A DNA stretch of 64,000 nt, taken from Macrotrachela quadricornifera (taxonomy: Eukaryota > Rotifera > Eurotatoria > Philodinida > Philodinidae). Below are positions 23,214 to 35,736 of this stretch, piece after piece. Where the stretch lies: the NCBI GenBank assembly GCA_022393335.1, contig JAJEKB010000591.1, positions 189,232 through 253,231 on the forward strand, written 5' to 3'. The position numbers and the translations under genes are program-made. Position 1 is the stretch's first letter. Every line of letters begins with the position of its first letter. Under the pieces are notes generated by a model. The model was not told the origin of the DNA and searched no databases. It was given only the letters and a program-made list of their open reading frames with translations.

Positions 23214-25152
23214 GTAAGCATAAATTTTGAGTTTTCTAAAAAAACAGAAAATTTTTTATTTAGTAATTAAAACAAGGGGGAAACAGAGTATTTGGAATTT
23301 CAAATCCAGAGAAGATTTTTGGGATTTTTCTGGATTTAAACCCCAAAAAATTCGCTTTTTTTCCCTTGGTTCAATCGTTGTTCGGACAGTTATGCATTTA
23401 ATTAGTTCATTTGATTAATATTAATCATTCGAAGATTAATTATTTGTCGTTGATGAAATCGTCGAAAATTTCGAGTAATTGCAAGAACATTGGCTTTGTC
23501 AGCTTTGTGTTAATATTAATAATTACTTGAATATGTTATTACAGAAACACATATATGTTTAGTATATTTTGGGATGAAGAAAATCTTTTTTTTCTGACAG
23601 AGCTCAGGAAAAATTTTTGTGACAACATCAAGAAATGTAGACTTATTGTATTTGACAATGTTATTCCCTTCACGTTTTCCGGTAGTATTAATCTGATTCT
23701 TCATGATTCTTTTATTTATTTTTGAAAAAAAAAATTAAATATAGCGACAATTGTTTTCTTTTGTTGAATAAATGAAATATTGTATCTTTCAATCTAATCG
23801 ACGATTTGTTTCTAAAAAGTACAAAAACAATAAGTAGATAAATAGGAAATGAAGACGTTTTACTAAATTACACTCCATCAAAATATAAATGTTGAATTGA
23901 ACTTAGTGTTATTCGTTTTATTGATATATTTATCAGTGCACAGCCAAAGATAAGATTAATTAGTTCTTAACGGAATTTGATGAGATCTATAGTATATGAC
24001 AAGAAATTCATGGAAATACATTGTTTTGTCTGTTGATAGATTGTAATTTGATTATAAATTCCAAATGACAAATAACACTAACTGGTTTATTTAATTATAT
24101 ATGTATATATAAAAAAAGAATCTAGGTGTTTTACAGATAGAAAAGTATAAATTATTTAAATAAATGCAATAGTTTGTGAAGAAAACCTTCTGAGTTGTAC
24201 ATACACTATTAAATCTATAATGGAATAATCATAATTGTTTCTAAAAGGTTCCGAATAATTATGACGGACTATTTAAAGATTTATTTTAAAATTTTGCATG
24301 TTAATTTTAGATAAACGTAAACGATCATAATTTAATTGTTTGAAGTTAAGATACGATTGCGCACCGACGTCAATCGAGTATTGATCGAATCGAAAATTAA
24401 TAATGGCTCTATAAATATAAAATATTAGCCAGCAATGAATAGCATAATGATTAATCCGCCAAAATATGTTTTTTGATGCAAATTTATTTATAATAATAGT
24501 AGAATATTAACTGCGATATTGGTAATAGATCTTTCTGTCATTCTCTTTTAGATGGAAGTAAGAAAAATTGTCTTCAGCAAAAAAAGATTAAGATTTCTAT
24601 CATACAAGAAAAATATTAGTAATCATCAGTTTCAATGACATTTTTTTTCTGAATCACTGGAGATATATTCCAGATTTTATTGGTGTCCAAAAAAAAGAAC
24701 TCTGAATAATGTACTTTATTGAAATTTATAATGCAATGAAAGCACAATACTTTGCTAAACAAGTACCCATAGCTAAATTCCAAGCATCATAGATTTAATA
24801 ATGTTTCTATTTCTGTTATTTATGATTTAATTCTTCTATATATAGTTAACAGATAAGATACTAGATAATGATATATACATTTAATTCTGACAGTTATTTA
24901 TCGATAGTCTTCAATTTTCATGAGATAAAATGTAAATATATTGATGCGCATGTATTCATTGAATTTCAAATGCTATTTTTGAGGAAATAAGTAATGTACA
25001 ATTAGATACTATTACTAAATATAAGAATAAACAAAATTAATATGAATATTTATTTTTTTTTGTTAGATTATATTTATTGATGAAAAAAAAATGAAATAGA
25101 TAAGTAACGATTCGGGATTAAATTAACTTTTGTTTTTTTTTTTATTAGTTAT
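23214..25152. other. Intergenic, decayed DNA
   Basis: About 1.9 kb with no supported gene. A small inverted repeat (AAATCCAGA at 23,300, TCTGGATTT at 23,329) lies close after the CHMP6 relic. Remaining CHMP6 exons are not visible. Confidence 0.45.
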
Positions 25153-25756
25153 TTAATCATATGTGGGTAATTTTGTTTGGTAGTTCAATTTGGGTCCATT
25201 AAAATTATTCTTTTGAGCAAGACGACTCAAAGCAAAAATACATAACTAAGAAGATAAATAAAATTAATTGAATTAAATAAAAAAATTTTTTTTTGAATGA
25301 AAACTTACCGTTACTTGTTGAATATTTTGTTTATCAAAGCAATCAACAGCTTGAAATACTTCACTCTCACTAACACCATAGGCACGTGCAGCATTTTGAA
25401 AAAGACCAATATTTTCACGTAATTTAATAGGACTTCCTTGTGTATGAATTTTTGCTACAGAACCAGGTTTGAGTTTATTTATTAATCTTAAATAAAACAA
25501 ATTTTAATAAAATATTTTCAATATAAATAAATCTTACTTGCACAAAACAATTCCATCATGAAGAGCTTCTTCATAATCATCTGTTGGAAATTTTTCACCA
25601 ATAATACCTTCGATCCATTCTTTTGCTGCTTTTTCTTGTTCAGGATCTCGTTTGAAATTAATCTAAGAAATAAAATAATAATAATAACAAGTTATCTATT
25701 AAATCATTATAAAATATTATTCATACTTTGTCTTTAACTGCTCGATCTAATGCCAT
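25153..25756 (-). CDS. Calponin-homology protein of the transgelin/calponin type, 141 aa
   Basis: Four exons: 25756-25727, 25662-25538, 25486-25309, 25245-25153 (426 nt). A single type-3 CH domain fills the protein: AAKEWIEGIIGEKFP, DGIVLCKLINKLKPGSV, FQNAARAYGVSESEVFQAVD and CIFALSRLAQ follow the family order. Such proteins bind actin and stabilise filaments, mainly in muscle or cortex. There is no calponin-family repeat after the CH domain; the tail is a short NGPKLNYQTKLPTYD, so it is shorter than vertebrate transgelin (about 200 aa). The gene is divergent from PHF24, and an N gap lies in the shared upstream region. Confidence 0.92.
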
Positions 25757-25791
25757 TCTGTTTTCTGATTATGTTGATTAAAGAAAAAAAA

Positions 25792-25801
25792 NNNNNNNNN
25801 N
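25792..25801. other. Assembly gap of 10 N
   Basis: Ten N in the 167-bp region between two divergent start codons. The true distance and the promoters are therefore not known. Confidence 0.99.
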
Positions 25802-25923
25802 ATTCACATTACATATTATACATCATTCTCATAAAAATAAAAGAAAAAAAAAACGAAAGGAGTTTCAAGTGGATCATAATTACTTAATTTCATGATACAT
25901 ATCTATACACATATATTTAAAAA

Positions 25924-28274
25924 ATGATAAATAATGAACAACAACAACAAATTGGTTCAAATCATCATTTAAATAATGAAAACAAAATAAATTCACCATG
26001 GGCAAAACTTCGACGTACATATATAACAAAAGAAACTTCACCAACAAGATCAATAAAACCTAGTTGGCAAATTGCAAGAGATATTACCATAGATATTTTA
26101 TCTAGACAACCAACAAAATTAAGCACACAACAGGGTATATATCATTTTCCTTTTTTTTTTTTATTAATCATTAACGTCAAACAATCTATATCATCATTTT
26201 ATAAAAATATACTTCAAGTGTTTTATTATTATTATTATTATAGCTTATAATAATAATAAGGCTTTTCAATCTTTTCCTTTTTTGTTTTATTTTGTAGAAT
26301 AAAATTTTTCTATTTAGGTACAATTCCTAGTTTAACTAGACAACGATCTATAACAAAAAAAAATTCATTATATGGATTTTCAACGGATTCAAAATCTTCA
26401 CAATTACACCGAACACCACGAATGCCAACAGAAGATGAAGCCAATAAAGTATTTTAATCAAAAAACTTTGGAGCTTTTTTCATAGATTATATCCTTTTCT
26501 TCTCATAATGTGACTAATATGAATAACATAAAAACATTAAATCAGATCTTAAAGTTTATTAATATCAGAAATAACTAGATTATCTCGTCTACAAACGAAA
26601 TTATATTATAATCAAACTTCCTATGAAAGGAATTATTATTTCTCAGACATTAAAAAAATTCCAGGTCTGATTTAATATTTTTATATAATCACATTTAATT
26701 GCACCAGAAAGACATCAACGGAAGTATAGATGTCAACGTCTTTTTATTTTAATAGGTAAAAATTGCTTATAAATTAATATGTTCATTTTGTAATGGTCCA
26801 TGTATTGGAGATTATGTTCGTTGTCGTGTTTGTATTCGAACATATCATTCTCAATGTCTATTTGAACGTGGTCATGTTAGTGATCAAATTCGTTTACCAC
26901 GTCTTGCAAAACAAAATTGGACTTGTCCAGACTGTGTAAAGAATATTTCTAAAAAAAATTTCTTTTTTTTTTATATATTTAATTTAGGAAGATCTTACTC
27001 GATTACTTAATCAAGATGAAATTCATCTTTTAATACACGCATTTGAACGAATTGATCGAAATAAAGGTAAGCAAAACAAAAAAATAAAGATTAAATTAAT
27101 TAATTATTTTTTTTTTTTGTTAGATGGTTATATTATTTTAGATGAATTTCTTTCATTTAAAACAAATAAAACAACAGCAAATGACGAAGATTTTGAATTA
27201 TTTATTCAATATAATTATGATGTAGGAAAGAAATTTTTTAATCTAATGGATTCATCACAAAAAGGTGTTGTTGCTTGGTCGGATTTTGTGCATTTTTATA
27301 GTTGTAAAATGATAGCTGCTAAAGATAAAGTAACAAAAAAAAAATCTATTTAAAAAAAAACAAAAACAAAATATTTTTTTTAAGATTGAATTAGCAACAA
27401 AATTAACTGAAAAAGAATTAGTTATGGCAAAAAATATTTTTTTTAAAGATCCACGTAAAACATTTGATAATAATCATAATATAATTGTAACACGAGAATA
27501 TTTTAATCAAGTACAAAATGATCTTATTCAATCGTTGAAGTATATAAAGCTAATTTTAAATTGATCTCGACTATTCTAAGATCTGAATTCAAATTCAAAT
27601 CTTAAAATAGTATAGATTAATCTACAATATATATACAAAACTTTTTTCTTTTAGAGACAAATTTAGTACTGATTTTATTGATGCAATTTTAACTTATGAT
27701 CCACAAAATGACGAAAAATCTGAGTAAGATCATCAAATAAAACTAGGTAGAAATTTTTTCTTTTTTTATTAGAATATATTCTGTAATGAATTGGACTGAA
27801 TTTCTTCGTGAAATTTCATTATTACTTTTATTAAATCGTTTTAATAAAAAAGAATTTAATCATCCACGTCAAGCAACAATTCCTATTCAACTTACAAAAC
27901 AATCAATTAATTCACACATTAATATATCTTTAAATGAAAATAATTTATCAAATAAATTAATATTTCCAAGATTAAATACACCAATAACAACATTTGTTTT
28001 ACCAAATATATCATGTGATAATTCATTTCGTAAACATGCGAAATTATTAGAAAAATTAAATCAACAAGATGAATTAAAACGAAAATATATTGATTCAAAT
28101 TTAAATTATACTTTATTGGAAAATTCTAATGAAAATAATAATAATATTCATTTACCAAAATTAAAATCTAATGCACGAGATGATAGAAAAACAATTACTG
28201 ATCCATGGACTTCTGTTAAAGAAATGCAACAATTAAGAAATCAACCTATACTTATTAAAACAAATAGAATTTAA
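25924..28274 (+). CDS. PHF24: PHF24 (GINIP)-like PHD finger and EF-hand protein, 510 aa
   Basis: Eight exons: 25924-26134, 26318-26448, 26756-26935, 26988-27066, 27124-27329, 27385-27539, 27655-27723, 27773-28274 (1,533 nt). Exon 3 encodes a PHD-type zinc finger (CSFCNGPCIGDYVRCRVC, then YHSQC and WTCPDC). Exons 4-5 encode an EF-hand with a canonical 12-residue loop DRNKDGYIILDE and a second, degenerate one near DSSQKGVVAWSD. This PHD plus EF-hand order is that of PHF24, which in mammals binds active G-alpha-i and tunes GABA-B signalling. The N-terminus (SPWAKLRRTYITKETSPTR) also resembles the family. The C-terminal 160 residues are Asn-rich and not conserved. Introns 2 (307 bp) and 6 (115 bp) carry inverted repeats. 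Confidence 0.85.
26515..26698. repeat. Foldback element inside PHF24 intron 2
   Basis: The left part (from about 26,518, with ATTAAATCAGATCTTAAAG and ATATCAGAAATAA) and the right part (TTATTTCTCAGACATT and CCAGGTCTGATTTAAT, to about 26,696) are imperfect reverse complements over some 60 bp. It fills much of the 307-bp intron. Confidence 0.6.
27569..27611. repeat. Palindrome in PHF24 intron 6
   Basis: ACTATTCTAAGATCTGAATT is followed by AAATTCAAATCTTAAAATAGT, giving a nearly continuous stem of about 20 bp. Confidence 0.6.
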
Positions 28275-28378
28275 ACAAGATTTTAAATATAACTTTATAT
28301 GATTAAATTTTAAAAGAATTCAATGAATTAAGAGAAAAAATATAGACACTATGATTGAGACATATGACAATTAGATTT

Positions 28379-28542
28379 AGTAAGAAAAAGTAATTGCATA
28401 TATAGAGAAATAGAATTCTCTATTATTACTTATATTCTTACTGCATGTACGAGATGAAAGATTTCATCTCAATGAGGTATTTATTTAGTAACAAATTTCA
28501 GTTATTATCCTATGAGACAAGTCAAAATTGTCTCATAGAATA
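28379..28542. repeat. Three consecutive stem-loops downstream of PHF24
   Basis: Stem 1, 28379-28442: AGTAAGAA..AAGTAAT..TAGAGAAATAGA pairs with TTCTCTATTATTACTT..TTCTTACT. Stem 2, 28451-28470: GAGATGAAAGATTTCATCTC. Stem 3, 28502-28542: CTATGAGACAAGTCAAAATT pairing with TTGTCTCATAG, with outer TTATT/AATAA pairs. They lie 105-270 bp after the stop codon, in the probable 3' UTR or just beyond. Confidence 0.65.
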
Positions 28543-29477
28543 ACTCGAACTATCAACTAGATTTTTCTTTTAGCTGTTTTTATATTTTAAAGATTAATTT
28601 AATATAATATTATGTATTCTGATTAATTATATCAATTATACCATTGACATAGTATTAATCTATTCTCTTAATTCGTTGGATTCCTATAAAATATAAATTC
28701 CAATGGATGTCACTCATATACAATCCATTTTGTTTTTCTCTATTTATTGATTTGTTTGTAAAGAGACCAATGAAAGGTCTTGAAAAGAAAAAAAAATAAT
28801 TTTGCTAATTCAATTTTGTTGAGTTCATCATTATTCTTTTTTTAAATTGTTTGTTTTATAATATGATTTCATTAAAAAAAAACATTTTTGTAATATTTAT
28901 TTTTCAGTCTTGAGAATATACATAAAATCAACAAGGAATTTTCACTAATATTTTATTTATTATTTTTAGATAATATATATATTAATTATTCTTTATTTAT
29001 TAAAGTTTATTTTCTAATAGTTATGTAGTAAAAGAAAATATTGCGATAACAAATTGATATCAATAGTTGTGTTTTTTCTTTTTTCAAAAAAAGAACGAGT
29101 AGTATACACATCAAATGTATTCAATTAGAGTTATTATTTTCTCACGTGGTCTATCATTATTTATTACAATAGATGATTGTGCTAGTCTTTCAGGTTTTTT
29201 TCCTTTTATAAGAATAGATTTTTTTTTCCTCAAAAAGAAGACACATTTTGCACTTAATATTTTAACCAAAAAAAACTATCTTTAATCATTAGACAGTAAA
29301 AATAAAAAAAAAAAGACAGATTAATAACATATGCTGCACTAATATCAGTAACAGATAGATAATATAGATGAAGGAATAAAAACGCTATGAAAAACGATTT
29401 TTTTTTTCTTTATGTTCTTTATTTGCATTTCTTATTTAAATGAAAACATAAAATTTAAAAAAAAAAATATTATTTTT
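28543..29477. other. Intergenic between PHF24 and the NHE gene
   Basis: About 0.9 kb, AT-rich, with T- and A-runs. No gene is seen. Confidence 0.5.
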
Positions 29478-29847
29478 ATGGCAATATATAATTATAAAAA
29501 TGAGACATTTATTAATGAAACTAATTCATATTTAATATTAAATCAATCTAATATATCACAAAATATTTTTCATACTATTTATCATTCAATTAAAGATTTA
29601 ATTCAAGCAAGTCAACAGGATATTTTTACTATAAATGGTAAGATTAAAAATTTCCTTGATTTTTGTTTTCTTCATCTATATCTATCAATCATTGGTTAAG
29701 TAATAAACACTTGTCATTGTCCCATAGAAAGAAAAACAAAATCATTCCTCCGTAACGTAATAAGTTAGTCATGCATGTTTTACTTAAAGAAAAGAGTAGC
29801 TCATACGTATATCATACATATTTATTATTTCAGATTATATTCTCTAA
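29478..29847 (+). CDS. Possible small two-exon gene upstream of the NHE gene, 58 aa
   Basis: A frame from ATG 29478 runs to a good donor (G|GTAAGA at 29637) and can join an acceptor (TATTTCAG) at 29834 to end NDYIL-stop. The peptide (MAIYNYKNETFINET...) has codon use like the neighbours and four N-glycosylation sequons but no signal peptide. It could instead be an alternative 5' exon of the exchanger gene that follows. Weakly supported. Confidence 0.25.
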
Positions 29848-29975
29848 AAAAAAAAACATAAATTAACAAAAATCAAAAAAAAAAAAAATTTTCTCTATCT
29901 TTTTGTTTTTATTTTGTTAATATTTCTATTGAAAGTATCCGATAATAGTCAGATTAAATCTATTTGAAAAATATA

Positions 29976-32900
29976 ATGTTAAACAGCGGCTTAGATGCAG
30001 AAAAAATTGAATCAAATCAAGAAGAACGAACAACACATGTCCATCGTCTTGATTCACTTAATTTACTTATATTTACAACACTTCTTGTTATTGTTGTTTT
30101 AACAATATGGGTATTTAAACGACGAAATTTTCGTTATGTACATGAAACATGTCTTGCATTAATTTATGGTAATATTTATAATATGAAAAATATCATTCTT
30201 TTATTTATGTATTAAATAATAATTTAGGTTTTATTATTGGAGCTATACTTCGTCATACAGGTACATCAACTACAAAATCAAATATATTAAAAATGAATCA
30301 TACATCTTTACCAAAAAGTTCTATACCAAATTGGGTTTCATTTGAGTAAATATTTTTTAAAATAAAATATATATATATTGTTTTTATTGTTTATTTTTAT
30401 TTATTAGAGATGACAATATGTCAGCAGTTTATTTATATGCTTTTCAAGGACCATATCAAAAAGATACAATACCACTTGATGAACATAAAGTTTGTTTTAT
30501 ATTATAGAAATAAAAGAAAAAAGAAAAATTTGCTTTTTTTTGTTTTTATTTATTAGGCAATGTTTAATTCAGAAGTATTTTTTAATATTATTTTACCACC
30601 AATCATCTTTCATGCTGGTTATAGTATGAAAAGAGTAAGAATTTGATTTTTAATTTTTCATATAAAATTTTTGTCTATTTACTGAAGATTTCGTTTTAGC
30701 CTCATTTTATAAGAGAATTTTTTACTCTATAAAAATGTCGATAGTGTTTTTTTGTTAATGACAAATTTAAATAATAGTTCTACAAAAATTTGAAAAACAC
30801 GAGTTTCGATAGTCCATTTATAACAAAATGTCACTGTATGTTGTTAGTCTCGAAGCTTATTGAGCCTAAATAGCATCATCAAAAGCTTTGAAAGGATTTG
30901 GAAAAATATAAAACATTGATAAATGTTCTAAAAAGTATTTCGTTTATTATTTTATAGAAAAACTTTTTTCGTAATCTTGGAGCAATATTAACATTTGCAC
31001 TTCTTGGTACAACTATTATCTGTCTAACAACAGGGTATTAAAATGAATTCTTTTAATTATTTATATGTAAAATATGTTGTTGTTTCTTTTTTTGTTAAAG
31101 AATAATAGTTTTTGGTTCATTACGTGCATTTAAAAGTTTAAGTTATTTTTCATTTACGGATTCATTATATTTTGGTGCTATAATATCAGCAACAGATCCA
31201 GGTTAGATTTTCATTTGATCTTTTTCTTTTTGTCTATTGTAGAGTTTGAATTTTCTTTTTTATAGTGACTGTATTAGCAATATTTAATGATTTAAATGTA
31301 GATGTTGATCTTTATGCAATTATATTTGGTGAAAGTGTACTTAATGATGCTGTTTGTTTAGTTCTTGCTACGTATGATTAATAAAAAAAGAAAAAGAAAA
31401 AGGATTAATTTTTTTTATTTTTAGTTCAATTGAAAAATATGTAGCTAGTGCAATATTTAATCAATATGATCAAGGTCTTATGTTGAAATCATTAGGCAAT
31501 TTTTTTGTGGTATTTATTGGTTCATTTGCTATTGGTTCAGGCATGGGATGTTTAACAGCATTAGTAAGAATTTATTTAATTATAAAAACAAAAAAAACGA
31601 AATATATTTTTTTTTTAGATGACGAAATTTACTTATATTAGAGACTTTCCTCTTTTGGAAACAACACTTTTTGTTTTAATGTCATATAGTACTTTTTTAG
31701 CTTCGGAAGCTGCTGGTTTAACAGGTTAATATATATTAATTGATAAAAACTAAAAATTTTAATTATAATATAAATCTAGGTATTGTTGCCGTACTATTTT
31801 GTGGTATATTTCAAGCTCATTATACATTTAATAATCTTTCACAAGAATCTAAACAACGAACACGTGATGTATATTAAATAAGAAAATTTTTTTTTATTTT
31901 ATATTAATAATTATATATTTAGTTATTTGAATTATTTAATTTTCTTGCGGAAAATTTTATATTTATTTATATTGGTATAACATTATTTACATTTCCTAAT
32001 CATAAATGGGATATTCGATTTATTTTATTAGCTATTGTAAGTTATTTTCAAATTAATGAATGACTGTACTTTACATATCATATTTTAATTACTAACTATG
32101 TTTTGTTTAAGAAAACGAATTCGTCGTGTACTACGACTATAAAGTTTTTCACGCTGCATGTTTATTTATTAGAATATGATATGTAAAATTTGATCATTCA
32201 TTATTTAATATAGTTATTAATATTTTGTTTTGATTAGATGGCTATTGCTTTAACTCGAACATTATGTGTTGTATTTTTATCATTTGTACTTAATTTATTT
32301 CGTAAAGATGCAATTAGTTGGCGTTGGCAAATGATGATTATATTTTCTGGTTTACGTGGTGCTTTTGCATTTGCATTAGCTATTCGTAATGTATCAACAG
32401 ATGCTCGTTTACTTATGTATACAACAACATCAATTATTGTTATATTAACTGTTATATTTAATGGAACATTAACATCATCCGTTTTAAAATTGCTTAAAAT
32501 TCGGTATATATAATTTACTTTTTTTTTTTTTCTATTAAAAAATTTTTTATTTTTTATAGAATGAATGTTAATGAAGATACGGAAACATTTCAACCAAATA
32601 ATAGATATCGAATTATGGAAAATAATAATAATGTAAGATATATTTTATTTTATATAATAAGTAAATTAAATTAAGGGAAATCTTAAATGAGAATTTTTAA
32701 AGAAATAAAAAAACGAAATTCAACAATTTTTCGAATAACATTTTCAGCGAGAACATCGTTCATCAGACGAGGTTGCCTTATTAAACAATGATGAAAATGA
32801 TGATGATGATGCAACAATAACAATTGATATTCGACGAAATACATCAAGAAAAAGAAAGGTAGTTTTTTATTTGACTTTTTTCTTTGTAAATATCTGCTAT

Positions 32901-34134
32901 ATTTACTAAAAACAATAACACAACTAATATTTGGTGATGGAAAAAAATTTTCTTTTTTTTTTTTGTTGTTTTTCTTATATTATTTTTTAAATTTTTATTA
33001 TAGGAGCAGAAAAAAAAAGATTCACAAACATGGCTTTTAAAAAGATGGTCTCATTTTGATCGAATGTAAGTTATGAAAATAAATTAAATCATATATTTTC
33101 TACTTAAAAATAATAATAAAAATCAGACACCCTCAAACTAACTAGATCTATTAATAATCATACGAAAACAAAAAAAAAGATATATCGAGACTATGGAAAA
33201 TCATTCTAGTTAAGGCTTCCATAAATCACGATCTCAATCTAGGTACGTCCAAATTGCATGAAATTTTTAGAATCCATTCTTAAAATATGAGACGAGCGTA
33301 TACAGAGAAATTTAGATTGTGCATTTAATAAATGACGAATTAAGAAATATCGAAAAAGATTTTCCGTTTTTTTTTCTTCAGAAAAATCCTATCCTTCAAA
33401 TGGAAAATCTTCAAAAATTATTGCTAAAAATGACAATTTAAATTAAAAACTATAATATTTCTCTAAGATTAGACTTCAAACTATTTACCCATGCATTTAT
33501 CTTCATTTTGACGAAAAGATCTCAATAAAATAATTTACTATAATACTTAAAAAATTTTTCTTTTTAATTAATTTAGATTTATGAAACCTCTTCTAACACA
33601 TAGTTATCCACCATTAACTGCTACATTACCTGTATGTCTTATACCTATAACAAAATTTTTAACAACAAAAGAACAACGTAATCCTGTAAGTATAATTTAT
33701 TTATAGTGAATATAAAAATAGCTTTGCAAAATTTTTGGGAATTTATATTTTATCTATTGATTTTTTTTTTTATGTTTTAAATATGATTTTGATTTTTTTT
33801 ATTCGGTAATCATAGAATCTAAGTGATAAAACGTTAACAAATGTCAGACCATCATATGATAATAGCGATGAATCAATTTTAAATAATCATCATACAGTTC
33901 CTACACTTGAAATGATTGATATTGATGGTTTATCATCTAATTCACGAAAAGATGTAAGTTATTTTTATATATAGAATAATTTAATAATGAATAAATCGAT
34001 ACTTTGTATGATGATATAAATATATATATGAATACATAAATGATTTCCAGGAACCAATGAGTGTTAATCTTCATACGGATAGAAATGGCGATGTATCTGC
34101 ACATTTTACATCATCATCAACACAATTTTTATGA
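29976..34134 (+). CDS. Endosomal Na+/H+ exchanger, SLC9A6/7/9 type, 681 aa
   Basis: Eighteen exons: 29976-30168, 30228-30345, 30408-30489, 30557-30634, 30958-31034, 31101-31201, 31266-31371, 31425-31563, 31619-31724, 31780-31868, 31923-32036, 32238-32503, 32560-32632, 32748-32858, 33004-33065, 33577-33685, 33816-33953, 34051-34134; every junction keeps frame. The transporter core shows [44 protein letters not shown] with the ion-coordinating Asp, [18 protein letters not shown] and [17 protein letters not shown]. The organellar NHE group is indicated by [12 protein letters not shown] near the start and by [20 protein letters not shown] after the last membrane segment. Such proteins exchange luminal protons for Na+ or K+ and set endosomal pH. 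The cytosolic tail is acidic and Ser/Thr-rich. A second possible last exon is listed separately. Confidence 0.94.
32053..32204. repeat. Foldback element inside NHE intron 11
   Basis: TTTACATATCATATTTTA (left, within 32053-32096) and TAGAATATGATATGTAAA (right, within 32170-32204) are inverted, and the arms continue outward as TTAATGAATGA and TCATTCATTA. The core has a further small palindrome, GTCGTGTACTACGAC. Without it the 201-bp intron would have the usual size of about 50 bp, so it may be a recent insertion. Confidence 0.65.
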
Positions 34135-34275
34135 AGTAGATTTTTTTTCTAATGCTTTATTTGTTAACTTGTTACTTGCTAAATATTTAACGCTTTATGT
34201 TTTAACTATATATTAATTAAATAATATATTATTAATTTATTAAATAAAATAAGATTGTTTTTTTTTCTATTTTAG

Positions 34276-34347
34276 CAATTATTGAATACAGAAATGAATT
34301 CATTAGTTCAATTTGATGATGAAATAAAAACAACTAATATTGAATAA
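34276..34347 (+). CDS. Candidate alternative last exon of the NHE gene, 23 aa
   Basis: A strong acceptor (TTTTTCTATTTTAG) precedes an open frame QLLNTEMNSLVQFDDEIK to a stop after IE. Exon 17 ends in phase 0 at 33953, so it can join either exon 18 (34051) or this one, giving two different C-termini. The acidic end resembles the length and position of vertebrate NHE6/9 tails. No transcript evidence is available here. Confidence 0.45.
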   Translation, partial: QLLNTEMNSLVQFDDEIKTTNIE

Positions 34348-35736
34348 CATTATCAATTATTTTTTGTGATATATTTATCTACTTGTTTCTTTTTTAGTGT
34401 GTTTATATATATATACACTATTATAGAAACTATTGTGATTGAACAAATGTTTTGTTTTTTTTCTTATATGTCTTATGTCGTTTATATATTTATTGAAATA
34501 TTTTAAATGTTAAAAATAATATATCATAAAAAATAAAATTTTACTCAATAATAATTAAGTATATTTTATTAAAGAAATGGAGTTTTATATCAATAATTTT
34601 GTTTTATTAATTAAAAATAATAAGAAAAATTTCATCTGAATAAAATGAAGTAATATTTGATAAAATATTGAAAAATAAATTTTTTACTATGATATACGGA
34701 AACAATTTATACGTCTATAAAAAAGAAAACCCTTTTTCTTCATATTAAGGACTATTATCAAGTGCACATTTAACACATAATATTGAAATAAATAGAAGTA
34801 TAATTAAAAATAAACAACAATATAAAGAAAGTTTTAAAGTAAATATCAAATCAATTACAAAATACAATGGCAGTTTTATAAAAATACTATTGAAATATAT
34901 ATAGTTCTTTTCATTAGATAATAAAGCAATTATGTACTTAATAACTTTATTTCTATTTTAATTTGTTTGGTAATGGATTTGTGATTGAATTTAAACATAT
35001 TTTAAGAACCATTTTGTTAAGAATATTTAATAGATCACATTCATCTGTATATTGAACTTTAAGAAGACTTCTCCTTTTTTTTAATCATCAGAGTGTAACT
35101 TTAAGGGTTCTTTATCTAATAAACATATTTTGAGACGTTAAAATTTTCATTTTGGATATGAAAAGTACTTTATTAATCCTAACACACTCAAAGCAATATT
35201 TTTTGACTTTGCTTTCGTAAGAATTTTTATTCTATTCATTAATATGAATTTATCTTTTAATTATTCTCGAGAAACTTCAAATAAAGAGAATTCTCTTAAG
35301 ATATCAATGAAATAGTTTTGAAAATAACGTTGATTTTTGCTATTAAAATAACTGAATTTCACCTAAATTGTCATCGTTGTCTTTTTATTGAAATCAACTA
35401 ATGTATTTGATGATAAATTTTTGTCATATGAGAATTAGACCGGCTGCAAAAAAAAACTTAAATGATTTTTCAATCTGATAGCCAGGGGAAAAAAACATAG
35501 ATTAAGAACAACAATAAGTATATTACATATTGTTATAATAGAAATATCATTCTCAAGACAATAGAATAGAAATATTATCTGTAAATCATGTGTTTTATTT
35601 GAATCATCATAGTCAGATTTGCACAATAAAGATAAGAACTAGAAAAAGAAAAAGAGTAAAAGAAGGTTCACCAGTCTTCTCACACATTTGTCCTTTCATT
35701 ATATATGATAAACAACGATAAGAAACATATTTCATA
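34348..35736. other. Intergenic, no gene seen
   Basis: About 1.4 kb of AT-rich DNA between the exchanger and the ferritin-like gene; no element recognised. Confidence 0.5.
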
